39,331 nt of DNA. Source: DAMCAP01 sp964369265. Lineage in GTDB: Bacteria > Bacillota > Clostridia > Oscillospirales > Ruminococcaceae. The stretch is from the NCBI GenBank assembly GCA_964369265.1, contig CAYJEV010000006.1, forward strand, positions 1 to 39,331, in the 5' to 3' direction. Under the pieces are notes generated by a model. It saw only the letters and a list, made by a program, of their open reading frames with translations. It was not told the DNA's origin and searched no databases. Of this stretch, positions 32,892-39,331 are shown piece by piece; the stretch's first letter is position 1; the number at the start of each line of letters is the position of its first letter. Made by a program: the position numbers and the translations under genes.

Positions 32892-33023
32892 TTAATCAAT
32901 AAGCGAGGCGGCGATTAGTGTTATTATATTTTGGGCAGCATCATATATTGTAAAAAAACAAGTACCCCACCAATCATCGCCATTTTCAAAATAGTTTGAA
33001 AAATTGGTTTCATATTTGTAAAT
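32892..33023 (-). CDS. C-terminal fragment of an unknown gene, cut by the assembly gap
   Basis: The minus strand is open for 43 codons from the gap edge to TAA at 32892. The translation includes FENGDDWWGTCFFTIYDA, a Trp/Tyr-rich sequence with protein-like composition, and ends LIAASLID. The rest lies in the 100-N gap. I cannot name a family. Confidence 0.45.
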   Translation of the reverse strand: MYKYETNFSNYFENGDDWWGTCFFTIYDAAQNIITLIAASLID

Positions 33024-33123
33024 NNNNNNNNNNNNNNNNNNNNNNNNNNNNNNNNNNNNNNNNNNNNNNNNNNNNNNNNNNNNNNNNNNNNNNNNNNNNN
33101 NNNNNNNNNNNNNNNNNNNNNNN
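33024..33123. other. Assembly gap (100 N)
   Basis: A run of exactly 100 N between a truncated frame and the end of the CapD-like gene. The flanks do not overlap each other. True size unknown. Confidence 0.95.
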
Positions 33124-33125
33124 TT

Positions 33126-34952
33126 CTATTTTTCTACACTAGCATTGACAATATCAAAAAGCGTTGTTCTTAACAGCTCCTCGTCTTCGTTCTTTTCGCA
33201 AAGCTCCCTAAGCTCCTCAACTTTAGCAAGAACATCAAACTTTACAGCCTCGTCGTCATGGAGGATAAATATTTTTTTATGGGAGGTGCTGTCGACTTTC
33301 TCGCCTGTCAAAACAAGCTCCTCAAACAACTTTTCTCCTGGTCTAAGCCCAGTAATTTTAATCTCAATATCTTCATCTGGCTTTTTGCCCGAAAGAGTGA
33401 TTAAGGTTTTGGCTAAATCATATATTTTAACTGGCTCTCCCATATCAAGCACAAACAGCTCAGAGTTTTTAGCGAATGCACCAGCTGATAACACAAGCGA
33501 TACTGCCTCTTTTATTGTCATAAAATAGCGTGTCATATCTTTGTGAGTCACTGTCACAGGCCCGCCATTTGCTATCTGCTTTTTGAATAGTGGCACAACA
33601 GAACCGTTAGATTCTAACACATTTCCAAAACGAACAGCAACCATTTCGCAACCTTGACCACTATACGCCTTTAATAAATATTCACACATTCGCTTTGAAG
33701 CGCCCATAACATTAGTTGTGTTAACTGCCTTATCAGTTGAGATAAGAATAAGCTTGTTAGCCTTGTGTTTTATTGCAGTTTTTATAAGGTTTTGAGTTCC
33801 AAGCACATTGTTTTTAACAGCCTCAAATGGATTAAGCTCCATCATAGGGACATGCTTATGAGCAGCAGCATGGAACACGAGTTCTGGCTTATATTTAGAA
33901 AATATACTATCAATTCTATTTATATCACGCATTGAGCATAATACTGTTACATACTTTCCGTCGTATTCATGCTTTAGCTCTTCGTTGATGTCAAACAAGC
34001 CGTTCTCGTTAATATCACAGATTAAAAGTTGCTTGCAACCATTTCTAAGCACCTGCCTGCAAATTTCAGAGCCTATAGAGCCAACTCCACCAGTCACAAC
34101 AACAACCTTGCCTTCAACAAGCTCCCTATTAAGTGGATTTTCAACTTCGATAGGCTCTCTAAAAAGCAAATCCTCAATTGAAACTTGCTTAATTGTTGTG
34201 TCAATGCCTGTCATGTATTTTTCTGCATCTAAGGCATGGCGAAATATTCTTGTCGGAATTTTAAGCGGTGCTGTTTTGTTAAGGATGTGCGCAAGTTCTC
34301 TTTTGGTGGCAGAGGGAATTGCTATAACTATTTCGTTAACACCAATTCTTTGCGTTATAGCTTCAATCTCGTTTAAAGCTCCAACAACAGTCACACCAGC
34401 AACTTTGTCGCCATGAAGGCTCTTGTCCTCATCAATAAAACCAACAGGGTACATATCGCTGTTATTCTTTTCAAGCAGATTTTTCGCAAGCATAATTCCA
34501 GTATCTCCAGCGCCGATTATTAGCACTCTTGTTGTCTTACCATTTTTCGCTCCCATAGTTGTTGTTATCCATCTATGAATTCTTGGCATACCTCTAACAA
34601 CACAAGAAAACATTAGATATATAATAGCAAATATGATTGTTATTGAGCCTGAGATTTGGGGAAACCCCCAAAACTTAAACCCTAATAAAATACATCCTGA
34701 AAACACTGAAACCATCAGCTGAGATATTAGCTCCACAAAGCCAAAGTAAGTCAAAATATTTTTATAGTTGCCCATAAAATAGTTGCTCAAAAAAACAGCC
34801 ACTATCGCAATTATAGAAAATATAGATATTGAGCTATAATAATATTGAGGTATATTAAACTCAAAACGAAGAAATGTTGCCATAACTGTTGATACAAAAA
34901 CCAAAGCTATATCAAGGGCAACAAACCCATAAACTCTAATTGATTTCTTCAT
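33126..34952 (-). CDS. Membrane UDP-sugar 4,6-dehydratase, CapD/PglF/EpsC type
   Basis: 608 residues. Four membrane segments (about 8-28, 42-60, 76-92, 103-120) precede a first Rossmann domain (LIIGAGDTG, 145-153) and a catalytic extended-SDR domain with TGGVGSIGSE (287-296; TGAGGSIGSE is usual), HAAAHKHVPMME (361-372), and STDKAVNTTNVMGASKR (405-421). The Met-Lys form replaces the classical Tyr-Lys pair, as in PglF and FlaA1-type enzymes. It converts UDP-GlcNAc to a 4-keto-6-deoxy sugar, the usual first step to diacetylated bacillosamine-like sugars. A PglC-like transferase is in the same window, so a Pgl-like glycan route is plausible (inference). The C-terminus is complete (TAG at 33126), three bases from the gap. 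Promoter at 34988-35016. Confidence 0.93.
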   Translation of the reverse strand: MKKSIRVYGFVALDIALVFVSTVMATFLRFEFNIPQYYYSSISIFSIIAIVAVFLSNYFMGNYKNILTYFGFVELISQLMVSVFSGCILLGFKFWGFPQISGSITIIFAIIYLMFSCVVRGMPRIHRWITTTMGAKNGKTTRVLIIGAGDTGIMLAKNLLEKNNSDMYPVGFIDEDKSLHGDKVAGVTVVGALNEIEAITQRIGVNEIVIAIPSATKRELAHILNKTAPLKIPTRIFRHALDAEKYMTGIDTTIKQVSIEDLLFREPIEVENPLNRELVEGKVVVVTGGVGSIGSEICRQVLRNGCKQLLICDINENGLFDINEELKHEYDGKYVTVLCSMRDINRIDSIFSKYKPELVFHAAAHKHVPMMELNPFEAVKNNVLGTQNLIKTAIKHKANKLILISTDKAVNTTNVMGASKRMCEYLLKAYSGQGCEMVAVRFGNVLESNGSVVPLFKKQIANGGPVTVTHKDMTRYFMTIKEAVSLVLSAGAFAKNSELFVLDMGEPVKIYDLAKTLITLSGKKPDEDIEIKITGLRPGEKLFEELVLTGEKVDSTSHKKIFILHDDEAVKFDVLAKVEELRELCEKNEDEELLRTTLFDIVNASVEK

Positions 34953-34987
34953 TTTCTCTCCTAATTTTTTAATACAATTTTCAAGTC

Positions 34988-35016
34988 ATTCTATCATAAT
35001 TTGCCCTCTAAGTCAA
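34988..35016 (-). promoter_or_regulatory. Promoter of the CapD-like gene
   Basis: On the minus strand TTGACT (35016-35011), 17-base spacer, TAGAAT (34993-34988), 36 bases before the start codon. Confidence 0.75.
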
Positions 35017-35092
35017 GAAAACACTAGCAACAAAGCTAAAATAACATTAATTTACTTAGCGTTTTAACTAAACTTTAACTATTGTCTAGTTA

Positions 35093-35361
35093 GCCGCCCA
35101 CACATAATCTGAATACGCCTCACATCGCCGTATTCGCATCTTATGCTTCGTCCTCCTCATCACCATATGCACATATGCTTTCTTCGTCCCCCTCGCCTAA
35201 GTTACAAATACGGCAATGTGAGGTCAAAGATTTTATAAGAAATAGGAGGTTTGGTCACAAGGAAAAGGCTTGCAGTAATACTTTCGTATTGCAAAAGGCT
35301 TTGACACAGTGAACAGGCTTCCTATTCCTTATAAAACGTGTTCGGGTTATGTGTGGGCGGC
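35093..35361. mobile_element. Family B element, 269 bp, second copy
   Basis: Ends GCCGCCCACACATAATCTGA and the inverse GCCGCCCACACATAACCCGA; TA at 35091-35092 and 35362-35363. Both ends carry G at position 4 where the other B copy has A at both ends. An arm pair CCTCACATCGCCGTATT (35118-35134) and AATACGGCAATGTGAGG (35207-35223) forms a 17-bp stem in this copy. The 106-nt hairpin is at 35231-35336. Confidence 0.92.
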
Positions 35362-35363
35362 TA

Positions 35364-35541
35364 GGGTGCCCGATATAATCTGAATCAGTTTATAAAACAG
35401 ATATTAGGCTCTATAAGTGCGTTAAAGCCTTTTGTAATACGACAGCATTACTGCAAGCCTTTGCCTTCTTATAAAACCTACTATCTGCTTTATAAATCTT
35501 CGACCCAGAATATGGGCTACTTCAGATTATATCAGTCACCC
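35364..35541. mobile_element. Family A element, 178 bp, abutting the B copy
   Basis: Ends GGGTGCCCGATATAATCTGA and the inverse GGGTGACTGATATAATCTGA; TA at 35362-35363 (shared with the B element) and 35542-35543. Opposite orientation to the 24640 copy. It keeps the 106-nt hairpin (35390-35495) but lacks the GAATAC hairpin half. Confidence 0.9.
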
Positions 35542-35628
35542 TAGACGAAGTTCAAGTTTAATATTAGCTTTGCGATATTAAGTGTTGAGTATGGTGTCCA
35601 TTTAAAGCTTTTAGAAATCAATAAAGTA

Positions 35629-35673
35629 TAAAAGTAGAGCTAAGCATCATAATGCCCAGCTCTAATACTTTTA
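35629..35673 (-). terminator. Terminator of the GGT-like gene
   Basis: On the minus strand TAAAAGTATTAGAGCT (35673-35658) pairs with AGCTCTACTTTTA (35641-35629) with a 2-base bulge, then ends TACTTTATTG. Moderate U tract. Confidence 0.6.
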
Positions 35674-35703
35674 GGATATATGTGAAAGTCAAGTTATATT
35701 TTA

Positions 35704-37317
35704 TTACCAAGCAGCGACAGCGCCGTCAGCTCTTGGCTCTGTTGCACCAACCAAAACTCCTTCTTCATTTCGCCAAATGATTTGTCCTCTGCCCATAGAG
35801 ATGCGATTTGTAAGGATTTTGATATTATGACCTTTGCGAGCAAGCTCTTGAGCGATAGCATTAGGGAATTCAGCCTCAACTTCGATGTCTTTGCCTCCAA
35901 CCCACTGCCAACGAGGAGCGTCTAGTGCCTCTTGTGGGTTCATGCCAAAGTCAATAGTGTTCATAATTACTTGTAGATGACCTTGTGGTTGCATAAATCC
36001 GCCCATAACGCCAAATGGTCCAACAGCCTTGCCGTCTTTTGATAAGAAACCAGGAATGATGGTGTGGTATGGCTTTTTGCCAGGAGCAGCGCAGTTTTCG
36101 CTTTCTGGATCAAGGTTGAAGTTAGCAGCTCTATTTTGTAGTCCAATGCCTGTGTGAGGTATTAGAACGCCAGAACCAAAGCCATGATAGTTACTTTGGA
36201 TGAATGACACCATATTGCCTTCGCTATCAGCTGTGCATAGATAAATTGTACCGCCACAAGAAGGATCGCCATGTTCTGGCATAATAGCTGTATCGCCGAT
36301 TAACTCTCTGCGTTTTGCTGCATATTCTTTGGATAATAGCTGTTCAGAAGTTACCTTCATAAAGCGAGGGTCAGTTACATATCTTTGGCCATCCACAAAC
36401 GCAAGCTTCATAGCCTCAATTTGCTTATGGCATGTGTCTGTAATATCTCTTGCTGTTAAACTATAACCTTCAAGGATGTTCATTGCCATTAAAGCGACAA
36501 TACCATGTCCGTTTGGAGGAATTTCCCAAACATCATATCCTTTATAGTTAGTTTTAATTGGCTCAACCCATTCTGGATAGAAAGCTGCTAGATCTTCTTT
36601 GCGAATAAAGCCGCCAGTCTTTTTAGACCAGTCGTCAATTTTATCAGCAATTGCACCACGATAAAAGCTTTCGCCCTTAGTTTTGCCTATCTCTTCTAAT
36701 GTGTCAGCGTGGTCAGGAAGCTTTACAATATCGCCTGGCTTTGGAACTTTACCATCTGGAGCAAAAGTTTTAAACCAATACTCTTGTGAGGCATCAGTCG
36801 CACTCTTTTTAAACTTCTCATAGCCATTTTTCCAAAGCGTTGAGATTGTTGGAGACACAGGATATCCCTCTCTAGCATAACGAACAGCTGGTTCCATTAG
36901 TTTTTCAAAAGGAAGTTTGCCAAACTTTTCTGATAAAGCAACCCAAGAAGATGGAATACCAGGGACAGTAACTGCTGACCAACCATAAAGAGGCATAACT
37001 CCATTATTCTCTTTGCGTACTTTCTCAGTGTCATAAGCCATAGGCGCAGGTCCGCTTGCGTTTAGCCCGTGCAGTTTGTCTTTTACCCAAACTAGAGCGA
37101 AAGCATCGCCGCCAATGCCGTTGCCAGTTGGCTCTAATACTGTCATTGCAGCAGCAGTCGCAACAGCTGCGTCAATAGCGTTGCCGCCTTGCTTTAAAAT
37201 GTCAAGGCCGATTTGTGCAGCTAGTGGCTGAGAAGTGGCAACCATTCCCTTGTTGCCATAAACTACCTGACGTGTGGATGCATAACTATACTTGTGAGCA
37301 TCAAATGTGAAAGCCAT
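35704..37317 (-). CDS. Gamma-glutamyltransferase-like protein (cytosolic, YwrD-like)
   Basis: 537 residues. An N-terminal nucleophile hydrolase made as a precursor that cleaves itself before Thr357 in SCGGTIYLCTADSEGN. Other family motifs are GGNAIDAAVATAAAMTVLEP (44-63), GIGGDAFALV (67-76), TVPGIPSSW (117-125), and near the C-terminus GPFGVMGGFMQPQGH. It has no signal peptide, unlike secreted GGT, and fits the YwrD-type intracellular group. It would hydrolyse gamma-glutamyl compounds such as glutathione or poly-gamma-glutamate fragments (inference). The start follows GGAGGAAAATTATT. The transporter gene lies 60 bases upstream on the same strand. Confidence 0.9.
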   Translation of the reverse strand: MAFTFDAHKYSYASTRQVVYGNKGMVATSQPLAAQIGLDILKQGGNAIDAAVATAAAMTVLEPTGNGIGGDAFALVWVKDKLHGLNASGPAPMAYDTEKVRKENNGVMPLYGWSAVTVPGIPSSWVALSEKFGKLPFEKLMEPAVRYAREGYPVSPTISTLWKNGYEKFKKSATDASQEYWFKTFAPDGKVPKPGDIVKLPDHADTLEEIGKTKGESFYRGAIADKIDDWSKKTGGFIRKEDLAAFYPEWVEPIKTNYKGYDVWEIPPNGHGIVALMAMNILEGYSLTARDITDTCHKQIEAMKLAFVDGQRYVTDPRFMKVTSEQLLSKEYAAKRRELIGDTAIMPEHGDPSCGGTIYLCTADSEGNMVSFIQSNYHGFGSGVLIPHTGIGLQNRAANFNLDPESENCAAPGKKPYHTIIPGFLSKDGKAVGPFGVMGGFMQPQGHLQVIMNTIDFGMNPQEALDAPRWQWVGGKDIEVEAEFPNAIAQELARKGHNIKILTNRISMGRGQIIWRNEEGVLVGATEPRADGAVAAW

Positions 37318-37377
37318 AATAATTTTCCTCCATATATTTTATTGTTTTAAATGTAGTTATTGTGATAAAAGTTTATT

Positions 37378-38559
37378 TTATAGTAAACCAACAAACACTC
37401 CAGCCATAAGCACTGAAATTGTTGTTACAGACACAAAGCCTGAAATAACAAAGGCTGGTGTTAGCTGGTCAATGATATAATCTCTTTCGCCAGCAGTTTC
37501 GGAAACTGCTGTTGCAACTTCTGTTGTGATAAGAAGTGTTGCTGGGAAGCCTAGCAATTGTGACATTGCAATGCCGATAGCTAAGTTTCTTGAGCCGACA
37601 AACTTCCAAGTTGGTAGAAAATAAATAACAGCAAAAGTACCTACTAGAACTGCACCAAATACCATTGCAGTTTGGAAAGCAAGAGCAGATAAATCGGCAA
37701 TAGATATATTTGCAAGTGAAGGTATTAAGCTACAAAAAGATGCTACCATGAAAATACCAGAAACCTTTGCTCTATCAAGAATTTTTGCTGGTATAAAGCC
37801 AAGCTGGTTCATTATCATACCAATTAGTAGCGACCAAATTGTTCCAGAAACACCTGTAACACCATTTATTAATGAAGCTATGTAAATACAAAAAGCAGTA
37901 ACACCTAAGCAGAAATATACAGTGAAGTATTTTTCGTGCTTTTGCCATAGCGGGGTTTTAGCAGGCTTACCACCTGCATTTCCTTCAACAACTTTGTTAA
38001 GGTCAACACCATTTGCAAGGCTCTCTCTGTATTTTGCGCTTAATATCTTTGCCTCTGAAAGTCCACAACGAGAAGCTGGGATAGTACCAACAAATTTTTG
38101 AACAGCAAATACTATTGTTCCAAGCGCTGCTGCCATTGTAAAGCCTTGCTCTAAAGCGCCAGCAGTCATAATTTGAGTTGCAACAATTCCTCCATTAACA
38201 ATTGGTATAGATACAACTGCTGCTTCATAACCAATGAATGGAGATACAGCAAACACAGAACCAACAGCAACGAACATTGCAAACATTGACATAACAACGA
38301 CTTTCCACTCTCTCTTCATCTGCACTAAGTTAATAGATGATCCCATGTTGAACACAAGGAACATCGAGGAGATTGAAGACAGTTCTTTCATTCTTGCTAT
38401 TGTAATAATATCATCAGGAATTGCATCAACCAAGAATAGAACTAGAAAAAGACCTAAGGCAACGAATACTGAAGAAAGCTTTGCTTTGGTGTATACTCCT
38501 AAAAAATCACCAAATGCGAATAGTCCAAATACAATCAATAACGCCAAATATACGCTCAT
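37378..38559 (-). CDS. Polytopic transporter, possibly glutamate/Na+ symporter (GltS/ESS)-like
   Basis: 393 residues with about ten to eleven membrane segments and a charged central loop (about 170-205, SEAKILSAKYRESLANGVDLNK). Two-fold repeat character is visible: glycine-rich segments SIPIVNGGIVATQIMTAGAL and IAMSQLLGFPATLLITTEVA sit in matching positions, as in inverted-repeat carriers. I suspect an ESS/GltS-like carrier, but motif support is weak. Its operon with a GGT-like enzyme suggests uptake of glutamate or a gamma-glutamyl compound (inference). The start follows AAAGGAGAACTACT. Confidence 0.55.
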   Translation of the reverse strand: MSVYLALLIVFGLFAFGDFLGVYTKAKLSSVFVALGLFLVLFLVDAIPDDIITIARMKELSSISSMFLVFNMGSSINLVQMKREWKVVVMSMFAMFVAVGSVFAVSPFIGYEAAVVSIPIVNGGIVATQIMTAGALEQGFTMAAALGTIVFAVQKFVGTIPASRCGLSEAKILSAKYRESLANGVDLNKVVEGNAGGKPAKTPLWQKHEKYFTVYFCLGVTAFCIYIASLINGVTGVSGTIWSLLIGMIMNQLGFIPAKILDRAKVSGIFMVASFCSLIPSLANISIADLSALAFQTAMVFGAVLVGTFAVIYFLPTWKFVGSRNLAIGIAMSQLLGFPATLLITTEVATAVSETAGERDYIIDQLTPAFVISGFVSVTTISVLMAGVFVGLL

Positions 38560-38645
38560 AGTAGTTCTCCTTTGAATAATTTATTAAAGCTGAGTTATTA
38601 AAGAAATAAATTTAACGCTTCACCTCCACAAACTATATTTATTAT

Positions 38646-38674
38646 ATAGTAGTATTTCATTGTGACATTGTCAA
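38646..38674 (-). promoter_or_regulatory. Promoter of the transporter-GGT operon
   Basis: On the minus strand TTGACA (38674-38669), 17-base spacer, TACTAT (38651-38646). The leader is about 85 bases and contains an orphan GGAGGTGA with no start codon in range. Confidence 0.55.
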
Positions 38675-38768
38675 TATTTTGTATTAATGATTTGTTTTGG
38701 AAAATAGTAATCCTCCTCCTCTTCAGCATTTGATATAGCAGAGATGTAAAAGTAGTAGCGCTAAGTAA

Positions 38769-38957
38769 ATGGACACTAGGCAATCGAAGACAAAGAAAGC
38801 AATATTAAAAACGTTTAATGAGCTGCTAAACTTACAGCAAAATACTAGATTATATTCTTTTAACGCCAATTATTATATTAATAGTACAAGCATCCAGCGC
38901 TCCCTAAAATACTATGATATAGATATATTACGAAAAAACAGTTTGTGTACTTTGTGA
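38769..38957 (+). pseudogene. Possible remnant of a TetR-type regulator
   Basis: 62 residues from ATG 38769. The first 22 (MDTRQSKTKKAILKTFNELL...) look like the start of a TetR-family helix-turn-helix domain (R.KTK.AI..AF.ELL). The following residues do not continue a recognisable domain and the frame stops early. No ribosome site is visible. It lies divergent from the transporter operon, where a regulator would be expected. It may be decayed or a chance match. Confidence 0.3.
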
Positions 38958-39331
38958 GTTAATATTTTGTTAATATAATATTTTGCTCGAAAAAATGTTG
39001 TTTTAGGCAACTAAAGCTTTGAAATGTGAATACAATAATAACGAATGGTATCAAATGAATTAAAGACAGTCGCTGAGAGCAACTATTTAATAGATATAAT
39101 AGAAAAATATGGTTAAATTATTTCCATTATTAAATGTTATCATAATATATAATAAATATATTGAAAATTTATTATATATTAATATTTAATCGAAAAATGC
39201 TCGAAAGTATAGGCTGAATGCATTCTAAACTATCCTAAGGTATAGTTTTTACAAAAGTTTTTATTATACAATAATATAAATTTAAAAATAAAAATCAAAA
39301 AATAATTTCCAAAATTAAAAATGTATAAATT
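38958..39331. other. AT-rich end region without genes
   Basis: About 370 bases of very AT-rich sequence. No open frame with a ribosome site, no repeat of the A or B element and no clear terminator was seen. A weak palindromic stretch around ATAATAAATATATTG is within expectation for this composition. Confidence 0.6.

Noticed and set aside
38598..38783. Leftward 61-residue frame upstream of the transporter gene
   Set aside because: It overlaps the promoter, lacks a usable start with ribosome site and has no protein-like composition.
1..39331. tRNA or rRNA genes, complete prophage, or transposase gene
   Set aside because: None was recognised in either strand by reading. A covariance search was not possible here, so a tRNA cannot be formally excluded.

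Overview
The window is AT-rich DNA with strong AGGAGG-type ribosome binding sites, textbook TTGACA/TATAAT promoters, U-tract terminators and frequent TTG/GTG starts. The gene content (GreA, class II LysS, S41 protease, Opp-type transporter, HD-GYP, PglC-like sugar transferase, CapD/EpsC-like dehydratase) fits a low-G+C Firmicute, most likely an anaerobic Clostridia member. That placement is inference. Two runs of exactly 100 N (6681-6780, 33024-33123) mark it as a scaffold, probably draft or metagenomic.

Layout. 1-6060: the start of an HxlR-type regulator divergent from a short-chain dehydrogenase, then an S41 protease, greA, lysS and a DUF4272 protein, mostly with their own promoters and terminators. 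6091-8102: a large exported Asp-rich protein with an RsgI-like middle domain and tandem PepSY repeats, broken by an assembly gap inside identical 339-bp repeats. 8518-10928: two translationally coupled membrane proteins with degenerate GGDEF domains. 11130-13755: a small membrane protein and an HD-GYP protein. 13892-20908: an oligopeptide-type ABC transporter operon (binding lipoprotein, OppB, OppC, OppD, OppF and a 63-residue membrane protein). Its OppC carries a complete seven-bladed RCC1-like propeller in its first outer loop. 21135-24127: small conserved genes, an HD hydrolase and two membrane or exported proteins. 24276-34952: surface-glycan genes (sugar transferase, epimerase, glycosyltransferase, O-antigen-ligase-like protein, CapD-like dehydratase) mixed with two genes split by insertions. 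35704-38559: a cytosolic gamma-glutamyltransferase-like enzyme with a membrane transporter upstream. The last 370 bases show no gene.

The window also holds a set of non-autonomous mobile elements. Family A has ends GGGTG(A/C)CCGATATAATC and family B has ends GCC(A/G)CCCACACATAA. Both are flanked by TA duplications. One A copy splits a haloacid dehalogenase gene and one B copy splits a DUF6572 gene. Removing each element plus one TA restores an exact reading frame. Four copies from the two families carry the same 106-nt hairpin module, with compensatory base changes between copies. No transposase is present.

The two strongest leads are the propeller-permease fusion and the paired element families with their shared structured core.
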